In this document: in pieces, positions 7,477-15,886 of the stretch
Layout: the number at the start of each line of letters is the position of its first letter
How positions within the stretch are numbered: position 1 is the first letter of the stretch
Notes under the pieces: model-generated
Seen by the model: the letters and a program-made list of their open reading frames with translations, nothing else
What the model was told of the DNA's origin: nothing
Database searches by the model: none
Made by a program: the position numbers and the translations under genes
Assembly: GCA_017537175.1 (NCBI GenBank)
Contig: JAFYLH010000009.1
Location: forward strand, 1-49,139
Direction of reading: 5' to 3'
Length of the DNA: 49,139 bases
Source of the DNA: Clostridia bacterium
Lineage (GTDB): Bacteria; Bacillota; Clostridia; Oscillospirales; CAG-272

Positions 7477-9249
7477 TCAATTTTCCTGCAATTGAACCGA
7501 TATGGAGAGATCCGCGCAAATATCATCTATTGCTGAATTCAATTCAGAAACAGCTGCCTTGATCTCCTGCTTTTTCTCTTCGCTCTGTCTGGAGATCGCT
7601 GCCGCCTGCTCTACCTGATTTTCCAGTGCAGTAATCTGCTCGTTAAAATAATCCGAGATCAGTTGCTTAACATTTGACTGTATTGTAGAATACATATCAT
7701 CTATAGCAGTAAATGTAGCCGCTCTTAAACCGGGGAATTGTCCCTTGATCTCGAAGATCACATCAGGCATGCTTTTTTTGATTTCTCTGTTACGCAAAGA
7801 TCCGGAAACATAGTCTGTAATAAAGGTAAGCCAACTGGGAGAACCCATGCTTCCAAAGAAAGCAATCTTATCACCTAATGTCCAACTCTTGTTATGCAGC
7901 GCAAGCCTGAATGAAGGCGTTGTTGTAACGCCGATCATCGAAAAGTCCTTGCTTACATTAGCAGATATATCATCAAGCAAATCATAAAGATCAGCTGTGA
8001 ATTTGTCAATACATCTGTCAATTGCTGTCTGGATCGTTTCGGTACAATACATAGAGTAATTATTCTTAACATCCTGAACCGAATAATTGCTGAGAAGCTT
8101 TGTTTCCTGCTCCATTTCGGTCAGCATCGCATCGATCCATCGAGTAGTATCACCCTTAGCCTTCTCGATCATAGCATCAATATGTGAGAGCTCACCCTCT
8201 TGCTGTTCGTCCTGACGCTTTTTGTACTCAGCAAGCTCCAAGGCTTTTTGGTTTATTTCATCATGATTCAAGGTCAAGCCCTGCATCAATGCTTCAAGAA
8301 GCATATTGATCTCTTCGGTCATAGCCGAGATCAGTCTGTGAACTCGATTGGGGATAACATATTCCTTTTTCTCTTCAAGAAGTTCGGTCAAGCTCTTTCT
8401 CAAGGAATCAAAATTGTTTTCAAGATACTCCTCCAGCTCGGCGTTGGGGCGTGCTACACTCAACTGTTTACAACGTTCATCAAGTGCGCTGATCATAAAG
8501 GGAGTTTCGCCCGGAAGAATGTTGGAGAGCCTGTCATTTATAACCTCAACAACTCTTTCACAACCCGCTTCATCCTCAAATGAATCACAATAATTTGATA
8601 CCATAAGAAACTCTGTATACTTTTGGGGCTTGATAACATTCTTTATAAAAAGCTGCTCCTGTATGGAAAGGGGATATAACGCAGAAAAAACATAGATAAC
8701 TGCATCCGACTGCTGCAATGCGTTTCTTACATCACCAAGGAAATCCGCTATAGAGTCGCCGAGACCGGGAGTGTCAATGATTGTAAGCTGCTTTAATATT
8801 TCAATAGGTCTTTTAAGCTCTATTTCATATGCCCTTTCGGGAAGCTCTGCCAAAATTGTTTTAAGACGGTCGCAATGTAATTCTTCATCCGACAGGGCTA
8901 TACGACGGCCACCCGACAAAATCAGCTCGTTTTTGTGATTACCGTAGCTGATCTTGTTTGTGGTAATTGTCTCTGTGGTTATATTGGTCGTAACAACATC
9001 TTCACCGAGGATGGCGTTGATCAAACTGGATTTGCCGCGCTTGAACTCACCGCATACGGTTAAGGTAAGAGGCAGATCCTTCTGTCTGCGAATAGTTTTA
9101 TCCCATTCTTTGATCTTTTCTATAATACCTTCACCCAACAGCATAGAATACTTGGTGTCATAGGTAAATATTTTCATTCGATCCAAAAATGTTTCAAGGT
9201 TTTGAATAATCTCATTACCGCTATATACTATTCTATCTTCAATACTCAT
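7477..9249 (-). CDS. Dynamin-like GTPase 3 (no membrane segment)
   Basis: A 590-residue large GTPase. The G1 P-loop GEFKRGKSS is at residues 67-75, the G2 threonines lie in the TTNITTETITTNKI stretch, and G3 DTPGLGD at 159-165. The G4 position reads SNYCD (about 218-222) instead of N/TKxD, so base specificity may be altered. After about residue 300 the protein is long helices with coiled-coil character (residues 310-390 and 530-585), as in the stalk of bacterial dynamin-like proteins, and no hydrophobic paddle is obvious. It is the last gene of the five-gene operon; its ATG overlaps the M48 gene stop by 4 bases. Confidence 0.88.
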   Translation of the reverse strand: MSIEDRIVYSGNEIIQNLETFLDRMKIFTYDTKYSMLLGEGIIEKIKEWDKTIRRQKDLPLTLTVCGEFKRGKSSLINAILGEDVVTTNITTETITTNKISYGNHKNELILSGGRRIALSDEELHCDRLKTILAELPERAYEIELKRPIEILKQLTIIDTPGLGDSIADFLGDVRNALQQSDAVIYVFSALYPLSIQEQLFIKNVIKPQKYTEFLMVSNYCDSFEDEAGCERVVEVINDRLSNILPGETPFMISALDERCKQLSVARPNAELEEYLENNFDSLRKSLTELLEEKKEYVIPNRVHRLISAMTEEINMLLEALMQGLTLNHDEINQKALELAEYKKRQDEQQEGELSHIDAMIEKAKGDTTRWIDAMLTEMEQETKLLSNYSVQDVKNNYSMYCTETIQTAIDRCIDKFTADLYDLLDDISANVSKDFSMIGVTTTPSFRLALHNKSWTLGDKIAFFGSMGSPSWLTFITDYVSGSLRNREIKKSMPDVIFEIKGQFPGLRAATFTAIDDMYSTIQSNVKQLISDYFNEQITALENQVEQAAAISRQSEEKKQEIKAAVSELNSAIDDICADLSISVQLQEN

Positions 9250-10265
9250 TTTATGTCTCCTTTTCCGTTAACATCAATGTACCTCTTACAACGGCGGTCA
9301 ACCTCTTCTTTGCTTCGCATAATGCAACCCGGTATCTTTAAATCAGGTCTCCAGCTGTTATAAAAGGTTTCACATTCTGCAAATTCAAGCTCGGCAAAAA
9401 TTCTCTTAATAGGAAGCGGATGTGAAGCCATAAGCTCTCTAAAACGATTAGGATTGTTCATCGTCATTTCCATCTGCTCTTTTAAAGACTGGATAGTGAG
9501 GTTTGTGTCGATCTTATCTTCAACCTTTACCGCACCGTATAAGAACTTTTTGTCTACACTGTATACATCTTCAAGATTGTCGCAGCAGATCATTGCCGCA
9601 CGGTCTGCTGTAACCTCGGCTGCTCTTGACCAAGAACTGAGTAACATCTGGATACCGCTTGTAAGTAAGTTGTAAAAGGGTGTCAACAGACCCTTCAAGA
9701 ACAATTGATCTCCTATTATAATGCCCGCCAAGCTGCCTTGGATCAGCAAAGAATTAATAACATTATAGGTGGTATGACAATTTTGTATATGTCCGCATTC
9801 ATGTCCGATAACAGCCTTCAGCTCGCCTAAGGTCATTCGCTCTAAAAGAAGACTTGTTACTACTATAAACGGCTCGGAATCAGCTGTAGCAAATGTATAG
9901 GCATTTACAACTTCGCTAGACTGAATATATATGTTAGGTATAGCTATACCCAGCTTTTTGGCACAATCACATCCTATCTGATATACCTCAGGGAACTGAT
10001 TAGGTCCAACTGCAAGAGACCTCATATTTTCCTGCTGCATATATCTGCTTGCCATTGTAGCACTGATGTTTTTTGCAACATGAAAAAGTCCGGGGACGGC
10101 ATCTAATCTTTTTCTCATATCATAATCCGGCTTATAGGCATAATTGGGAATACCATTACCATCCATCCTTGCGTTAATCTGCGCCTTTCTCTTGTTCAAA
10201 TAATTATCAAAGCTGAAATCATAATTAGCAATAGGGGAATTGGCAAGTATTGTTTTATTATCCAT
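9246..10265 (-). CDS. M48 family zinc metallopeptidase, soluble form
   Basis: A 339-residue protein with the M48 active site HECGH (residues 155-159, in ELKAVIGHECGHIQNCH) and the downstream glutamate ligand in AAEVTADRAA (Glu217, with Asp221). HPLPIKRI near residue 290 is the usual M48 'HP...R' element. Unlike HtpX it has no N-terminal membrane helices; only the stretch after the active site (about 170-210) is hydrophobic. It sits between two dynamin-like genes, 17 bases after one and overlapping the other by 4, so tight co-expression is certain. Processing a dynamin or a membrane target is inference. Confidence 0.9.
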   Translation of the reverse strand: MDNKTILANSPIANYDFSFDNYLNKRKAQINARMDGNGIPNYAYKPDYDMRKRLDAVPGLFHVAKNISATMASRYMQQENMRSLAVGPNQFPEVYQIGCDCAKKLGIAIPNIYIQSSEVVNAYTFATADSEPFIVVTSLLLERMTLGELKAVIGHECGHIQNCHTTYNVINSLLIQGSLAGIIIGDQLFLKGLLTPFYNLLTSGIQMLLSSWSRAAEVTADRAAMICCDNLEDVYSVDKKFLYGAVKVEDKIDTNLTIQSLKEQMEMTMNNPNRFRELMASHPLPIKRIFAELEFAECETFYNSWRPDLKIPGCIMRSKEEVDRRCKRYIDVNGKGDIK

Positions 10266-10282
10266 AATATTTTCCTCCTTTG

Positions 10283-12340
10283 TCAGTTCTGTAAGCTTGC
10301 TGACAGCTTGTTTTTAATAGGATTTATAGTAGCGATTATCTCAGATATTTCGGATGCATAAGTTTGCATATCGTTTTCTATTTTGGCTTTGTTTGCTGCC
10401 TCCATACTAAGGTCAACCTTAATCTGTGTCAAGGTGTTTTCCATACTAACAAGTGTATTTTCCCACTCGCGGTCGATATCGTCAGCAATAGAATTGTACG
10501 AGGTTTCGCAGGTTTCTTTCAGCCAGTTTTCTAAATTATGGGAACGCTTAAACTCGTCCATAACTTTGGCAACTGTTGCCACAAGAGACTCTCTCACCTT
10601 ATTTATGTTGTTATCAATTTCCTTTTTCTTGCCAAAAATCAGGTTGGTTATGGTTTTTCCACCGAATGCAGAAACAGAGCCCATTACCAAAGCAAGCGGA
10701 ATACCCACCACGCCTAAGGGAGCCGCAAGCAAGCCTGCCGCTATACCACAGGCCGCACCCGCCAGACCACCTACAACAGCACCCTTGACTCCGTGATCTT
10801 TGAAGCCCGAAACTAATGCTCCCACACCGGGAATTACTGTACCGAAGAACAAAGCACCGCCAAAAATAACACCGGCATCGATCAGAGTACTAACAGTATG
10901 ATCACGCCTGTTTGTCTTGCTTAAAGACAGACTTACATGAATATCATTCATGCTATTGTTGAATTCTTTACCAAATTCCTCAAGTCCGCTCACATCTGTT
11001 CCCAACTGTTCCTGGATGCGGTATACCAGTCTTTCGGTATGTACAGTAAGAGCATCCTGCATTTTAGCATCAATTTCACCGGCAATACGTTCCGAAAAAG
11101 CAGTAATAGCGGCCTTATCCTTTATAACATCATTAGTGATTTCATAATTTGATACAAAATCAAACAAAGATGCTTCTATTTCATCATATATGCCGGAAAG
11201 CTCGGGAAGCAATGTGGAATACAATGTAACACCCTTATTTTTAAGTGCACCTATTTCTACCTTTTTACGCTCACGGGTCTCCTCAAGCCGGCCAAGTGCT
11301 TCCTTTTGCTTGCTTTCAAATTCCTCTGATTCCATATTCAAGGTAGCCAGTCGTGTTTCAATGATCATCATCGCTTCTGACGATACCGAAAACATCTGAT
11401 TAACAGGGTGCATAAGCTCAAGTGTTCCGCGTTCTTCGGTCAACAGGTATGACAAAGTACTCTCAAACTCAGCATATCCGCTGTCCTCAAACATCGAGGG
11501 ATTGTTTTTGATCTTACCCTTTAAGGCTTTTCTTGCTGATATAGGCAGAAGCTTGATCGAACCCATCTTATCCAAAGTGTTCCTGTATTCATCCGAATCC
11601 TCTCCGTATATCTTTGCAATTTTGTCAAGAACACTGCTCTTGATCTTGTCACGGATAGAATCCAAAAGTCTGTCGCGATCATCCTCGTCAATGGTATCAA
11701 TTTTATTCACAACAAAGATGATTCGTCCAAGGTCGCTTGCCATAACCTTGTTTCGGACAAACTCTGCTTCACTTTGGCTGAACGGTGAGTCCGGCACAAT
11801 AACCATAATGATGGCATCAAGCGTGGGAATAACCTTTTCGGAAATATCCGACATGCGCTCATCGTCATTAAGACCGGGGGTATCAATGATCTGTACACCG
11901 TTCTGACAGAACTGGCAAGGGTAATATACAACAGCTTTTTCTACCTTTGCCGACATCTCCTCCGATTCCTTTGTGATCTTGGTTACATATTTTGAAAGAT
12001 CTTCAACATCAACACTCTGTACGCTTCCGTCCTTAAAATATATTTCTGCACCTCTGTTAACATCCCATTTAACATAGTTTAATGTAGCAGAACAGGGAAC
12101 TATATCCGAGGGAACAATCTCTTGTCCGAGAAGAGCGTTAATAACCGTACTCTTTCCGCGGCGGAATTCTCCCATTATACCCACAGAGAAAATATGATTT
12201 TTCAATCTTTTTTCAAGATTTTTCAATTCATCAGACTGTCCATCCATAGACAGGCGCTTACAAATCCCATCCAGTTGAGCCATGCCTGTGGTAATGGAAG
12301 TCAGCATTGATTGATATCCAATGTAATTCTCATTTCCCAT
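10283..12340 (-). CDS. Dynamin-like GTPase 2 with hydrophobic paddle
   Basis: A 685-residue GTPase with complete motifs: G1 GEFRRGKS (57-64), G3 DTPGLNDDE (153-161) and G4 NKID (212-215). Helical stalk regions flank a glycine-rich hydrophobic stretch at about 486-560 (FGGALFFGTVIPGVGALVSG ... GIAAGLLAAPLGVVGIPLAL), which is where bacterial dynamin-like proteins insert into membrane. This is the only one of the three neighbours with such a segment, so it is probably the membrane-binding member. It is preceded by the zinc-ribbon gene (37-base gap) and followed by the M48 gene (17-base gap). Confidence 0.92.
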   Translation of the reverse strand: MGNENYIGYQSMLTSITTGMAQLDGICKRLSMDGQSDELKNLEKRLKNHIFSVGIMGEFRRGKSTVINALLGQEIVPSDIVPCSATLNYVKWDVNRGAEIYFKDGSVQSVDVEDLSKYVTKITKESEEMSAKVEKAVVYYPCQFCQNGVQIIDTPGLNDDERMSDISEKVIPTLDAIIMVIVPDSPFSQSEAEFVRNKVMASDLGRIIFVVNKIDTIDEDDRDRLLDSIRDKIKSSVLDKIAKIYGEDSDEYRNTLDKMGSIKLLPISARKALKGKIKNNPSMFEDSGYAEFESTLSYLLTEERGTLELMHPVNQMFSVSSEAMMIIETRLATLNMESEEFESKQKEALGRLEETRERKKVEIGALKNKGVTLYSTLLPELSGIYDEIEASLFDFVSNYEITNDVIKDKAAITAFSERIAGEIDAKMQDALTVHTERLVYRIQEQLGTDVSGLEEFGKEFNNSMNDIHVSLSLSKTNRRDHTVSTLIDAGVIFGGALFFGTVIPGVGALVSGFKDHGVKGAVVGGLAGAACGIAAGLLAAPLGVVGIPLALVMGSVSAFGGKTITNLIFGKKKEIDNNINKVRESLVATVAKVMDEFKRSHNLENWLKETCETSYNSIADDIDREWENTLVSMENTLTQIKVDLSMEAANKAKIENDMQTYASEISEIIATINPIKNKLSASLQN

Positions 12341-12377
12341 TTTAAATTCCTTTCTGATTCATTTATTAGTCCGTAGT

Positions 12378-12929
12378 CTAGACCATATTATCTTTTATCA
12401 TTTGTAACGCACGGTTAATTGTTTCTGCGCCTGTTGTTCCACCCACGATCGTAAAGAAGGTTCCGTTCTTCATTTTTATGTGTATCGAAGACCAGACGAC
12501 CATATAGCTTCCTTTTTTTGCCTCGGCGATGTCTTCCGTTTTTATAAAAATATTCTGGATCCCTCCGTAAAGCGGCTTTTTGTCGATTCGGTCAGTATAG
12601 AAATATAATTTTCCGGTAAATATCGGTGTTCCCATGGATACATTGCCTCGGTATATGGAAGCCATCGGGATCTCCATAAGCTTTTCGTCGGTTTTTTTGA
12701 AATCAGCTGCGTCAAGCTCGGCCTTTGTCCTTAATATCAGACCACATTCATCACAGTACATCCGGTCAGCATCAAACTCTTTACGGCATTCAGGACAATA
12801 CACCTTCTCGGCCTGAGCTTCATCTTTTTGAGTCTGCGCTTCATCTTTCTCCTGTATTGCTCCGCAAAAGCTGCAGAACTTGGTGCCATCTTCAATTTCC
12901 TGTTTGCAGGATATACAAATCATCGTCAT
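12378..12929 (-). CDS. Double zinc-ribbon protein with GRAM/PH-like domain
   Basis: A 183-residue protein. Two zinc ribbons come first: Cys5/Cys8 with Cys19/Cys22, and Cys45/Cys48 with Cys59/Cys62, separated by a Gln/Glu/Ala/Lys-rich linker. From about residue 85 to the end a beta-rich domain (FTGKLYFYTDRIDKKPLYGG, EDIAEAKKGSYMVVWSSIHI, KNGTFFTIVGGTTGAETINR, final helix) looks like a GRAM/PH fold, which often binds lipid or protein. No membrane segment. It lies 12 bases after the first dynamin gene and 37 before the second, so it is probably an adaptor in the same system; that role is inference. Confidence 0.8.
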   Translation of the reverse strand: MTMICISCKQEIEDGTKFCSFCGAIQEKDEAQTQKDEAQAEKVYCPECRKEFDADRMYCDECGLILRTKAELDAADFKKTDEKLMEIPMASIYRGNVSMGTPIFTGKLYFYTDRIDKKPLYGGIQNIFIKTEDIAEAKKGSYMVVWSSIHIKMKNGTFFTIVGGTTGAETINRALQMIKDNMV

Positions 12930-12941
12930 CCCTCCCGGCCA

Positions 12942-14669
12942 TCAACCCGTAATACCGTTAATATTCTTAATAGTGGCTGTAATTTCGGCCTGTTCATTTA
13001 CGGCAACGCCTCTCTCATCATCGAACTTTGTCTTTTTGACAGCAATTTCATTGACTAACAGATCAATTGCATCTTTGAGAACCGGATCGATTTTTTCGTA
13101 ATATCCTTTCATCAAGCCGCGGCGTGATGCTGAATAATTTTCAATATTACTGTAAAACTGCTCCAATATCTCTTCAACAGCTTTAGTTATATGCGGCATA
13201 CATTCATCAAAGATATCGACCATTTTGCCCAGTATCAGATCTTGTGACAATCGGGGCTTAAAGACATAATCTTCGGCATCATTAGGATAACTTATTGCCG
13301 TTGAAGAATTATTGCTCTCACCAAGTGCTGTTTTGTAATGCGCTTCAAGCTCCTCAAAAGCCCGCCTTGATAATTTATCCGACTCAAAAATGATCTTACC
13401 GCCGGCAGCAGCCAAAAATTCATTCGCTTTCGTACAGGAGCTCTGTATAGCGGTACGCAGTACCTCTTCGCAAAATTCGCTACGCCTTAAAGCAGAAAGC
13501 TCGGTAATGAAAAGCCTCTTTAAGAATTTGTTTATATCCGTTCCGTTTGTAAGCTCGGATATAATCATATCCTTTTGATTCTTTGCAGCATCCTCCAATT
13601 TAAGTAATCTTTCGTTCAGATCCTTTTGTGAAGAATCGTATAATCTCTGTAATACGGCGCACCGTTCTTCTGCTGCCTTAATATCCGCCTTGGTGTGTTG
13701 AATATACTTATCTATCCACTCCGGGAGCTGTGTCTCCAGCTCCGAGCTGATTCGCTGGATCTTCAGCAAACGGTCCTTTTCCTGGTTAGCAGTCAACAGA
13801 GCGTGAAGATTATATTTAAAATGCTTGAATCTGCTCTTTTCGATAAGATCGTTGCGACCTTTTATAAAGCCCTGAATAGCCTGTCTCGAAGATACAGCAT
13901 ACACATTGGGCTGTGATAAAATCCGTTTTGCTTTTTTTATAAGTGCTTCATTTTCAACCATCCCGCAAAAATATTCAAATGTATCCTTGGACAGTCTGTT
14001 TTCTATCAGCTCCACCACACGGTCCTGATCCTCTTCATCATCCGAGACACGATCGATAAATGTGACGGCAAAAGCAAGATTATAAATATCGGTCTGCTTG
14101 ATCAGATCGCAGATCAGATTTTGCTCGGTCATGCTCAACGGCATTGTTGCAGAAATTACCACAAGTGCCGTGTCGATATTCCCCAAAACATTCAGTGTGG
14201 TTTCGGTCATCGATTCATTATCATTGAGACCGGGGGTATCGATCAATTCAATATGATTCTGACCAAACACAGAGGGGTAGTGTACAACTATCTCCCGGAT
14301 CGTTTCTGCAAACTGCTCTTTTTCCTTATCCAGCTTTGTTGCATATTCTGCCAAAGAATCAATGGTGCTTTCTTTGACCTCTCCGTTTTTGAAATAAATT
14401 ACTATTTTTTGGTCAACTGAATACTTTATCCTATTAATAACCGCCGTTGTGGGAAGAATGTCAGTAGGTAATATTTCGGTGCCTAAAAGCGCATTTATCA
14501 GGCTGGATTTTCCTCGCTTGAACTCACCTATGACAGCTACGCGATATGTTTTTGCAGAAAACTGATCTGTTAAGCTTTTCAGTTCGACATAGAGCTGCTG
14601 ATCTGCGGCATAAGGCTCTAATTGCGAATACAGATTACATAGGTTGTGATATAGCAAAAAGTCATTCAT
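12942..14669 (-). CDS. Dynamin-like GTPase 1 (no membrane segment)
   Basis: A 575-residue GTPase with G1 GEFKRGKSS (48-56), the G2 region LPTTAVINRI (72-81) and G3 DTPGLNDNE (144-152). The G4 place reads TFIDR (203-207) rather than N/TKxD. The region from about 310 on is helical with coiled coil around 325-385, and there is no hydrophobic paddle. It resembles dynamin-like neighbour 2 more than 3 in the G3 and G2 surroundings. First gene of the operon behind a good promoter, although the ribosome site (GGATGG) is weak. Pairing of paddle-bearing and paddle-less dynamins is known for bacterial pairs such as LeoA/LeoBC. Confidence 0.9.
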   Translation of the reverse strand: MNDFLLYHNLCNLYSQLEPYAADQQLYVELKSLTDQFSAKTYRVAVIGEFKRGKSSLINALLGTEILPTDILPTTAVINRIKYSVDQKIVIYFKNGEVKESTIDSLAEYATKLDKEKEQFAETIREIVVHYPSVFGQNHIELIDTPGLNDNESMTETTLNVLGNIDTALVVISATMPLSMTEQNLICDLIKQTDIYNLAFAVTFIDRVSDDEEDQDRVVELIENRLSKDTFEYFCGMVENEALIKKAKRILSQPNVYAVSSRQAIQGFIKGRNDLIEKSRFKHFKYNLHALLTANQEKDRLLKIQRISSELETQLPEWIDKYIQHTKADIKAAEERCAVLQRLYDSSQKDLNERLLKLEDAAKNQKDMIISELTNGTDINKFLKRLFITELSALRRSEFCEEVLRTAIQSSCTKANEFLAAAGGKIIFESDKLSRRAFEELEAHYKTALGESNNSSTAISYPNDAEDYVFKPRLSQDLILGKMVDIFDECMPHITKAVEEILEQFYSNIENYSASRRGLMKGYYEKIDPVLKDAIDLLVNEIAVKKTKFDDERGVAVNEQAEITATIKNINGITG

Positions 14670-15001
14670 AAAGCGTCCATCCGATTTGAAATTGTTACAT
14701 TTAGTTTTGAATTTATAAACATATCATTAATATTGTACCACCATTTTACAATTTTTTCAATAGTTATTCGACCAAATCCGATGCTTTCTTTCACTTTTTT
14801 GACATATTCAGTGTTAAACAATGCAACCAAAAGCTGTCACAAAAAAATATAATCCCCTTGGAGCAGACACTCGAAAAAATTCGAGACTACACTAAGGGAA
14901 TTATATCAAAACCGTAACATATTTACTTAAGAAACAATCGGTCACAAAACCGCACCTTATCTGCCTGTTCACCGTAAATTGAACGGAAGACAACGGTCCG
15001 A
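14670..15001. other. Gene-free stretch with promoter and composite hairpin
   Basis: About 330 bases without a supported gene. It holds the promoter of the dynamin operon (14732-14760) and a nested inverted repeat at 14847-14906: outer arms ATATAATCCCCTT/AAGGGAATTATAT with one mismatch, inner arms CTCGAA/TTCGAG around AAAA. The repeat may terminate the gene at 15002-15886 on the minus strand. Nothing else was recognised. Confidence 0.6.
14732..14760 (-). promoter_or_regulatory. Sigma-A promoter of the dynamin operon
   Basis: On the minus strand TTGAAA, 17 bases and TACAAT. The predicted start of transcription leaves a leader of about 55 bases before the first dynamin gene. Confidence 0.7.
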
Positions 15002-15886
15002 TTATCTCCTTCTGGGAAGATAGTTTAAATAGAGTCTGTATTCATCTGCCCTGTCAAGTGTATAGGCAATGCCCTCGACAAACAGATCCATAGAGTGTAT
15101 CCTTCGCAGAGCTTTATCGTCCAGGACGGTGTCCCAACCGTTTGCACTAAACATTTTTTTAGTATTTTCCAACAGCCCGTCATCATCACGACCCATATAA
15201 TCGGAGATCATATAAATTTTGTATTCGCTGATGTTGATGTCAGGGTAAACATTTACTCCTACGAATATGGGATTGTAACCGAACCTGCATGTCTGCACAA
15301 GCCTGTAAAGGTCATCACCCTTATATTTAAAAACAGTCCTTATCTTCTCAAGAAAAGCCTCTGACGGCTCGACCCTTTCATAAGGAGAAGCCTTCAGGTT
15401 AAGGTAATATTTTATTCCTAAAATATTTATGTCTTTGTCAAATTCTACACCTATCTGGAGTAATGGGGAAAACTCAAAGCCAAGGGCCGGTACGACATTT
15501 TGCAGGTTGTTTTCTATCTCCGCTTTCACATCATCCCTGTTCAGATCGCAAAAGAAGCTGTCAATACATCTTTTTGAATCTTCAAAGCTTAGCTGCCTCG
15601 GAAATTTAAAAATCACCCTATATGTGTGTCTGCCGTTTACAGAGCTCTCGGAATAGTCACATACACTTACCTCTTTTTGAGCCGTGAACCGTGAGAGGTA
15701 TTTTGTTATCATTATGCTATAGGGAAAAGTCCTGTAAACCTCATCAACATTTTTCCCGACAGGCTTTTGATACAGCTTTTTCTTTATACCGGAATTATTA
15801 ACCGTAATACCGATATATTCCAGGCTTTTGTCGCCGTTTTTTCCGTAAAGGCGTTCCTTTTCCCCGATATAATTAACTAATTCCAT
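15002..15886 (-). CDS. Unknown protein, possible PT-barrel (TruF/ABBA-like) fold
   Basis: A 294-residue soluble protein without signal peptide. It contains a strand pattern that repeats: LLQIGVEFDKDINILGIKYY (about 160-180), FVGVNVYPDINISEYKIYMI (about 225) and EGIAYTLDRADEYRLYLNYL near the C-terminus. The spacing, the 'G[IV]xxxxxIxxxxxKIY' shape and the length of about 300 recall cyanobactin-type peptide prenyltransferases (PT-barrel), compared from memory only. No precursor peptide is visible nearby. Its ATG overlaps the stop of the upstream lipoprotein gene by one base (TAATG) and lacks its own ribosome site, so it depends on coupling. Function remains open. Confidence 0.6.
   Translation of the reverse strand: MELVNYIGEKERLYGKNGDKSLEYIGITVNNSGIKKKLYQKPVGKNVDEVYRTFPYSIMITKYLSRFTAQKEVSVCDYSESSVNGRHTYRVIFKFPRQLSFEDSKRCIDSFFCDLNRDDVKAEIENNLQNVVPALGFEFSPLLQIGVEFDKDINILGIKYYLNLKASPYERVEPSEAFLEKIRTVFKYKGDDLYRLVQTCRFGYNPIFVGVNVYPDINISEYKIYMISDYMGRDDDGLLENTKKMFSANGWDTVLDDKALRRIHSMDLFVEGIAYTLDRADEYRLYLNYLPRRR

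Noticed and set aside
14847..14906. Inverted repeat as an insertion-sequence end
   Set aside because: The arms are nested around one centre within 60 bases and no transposase remnant or target duplication is visible; a terminator-like structure explains it better.
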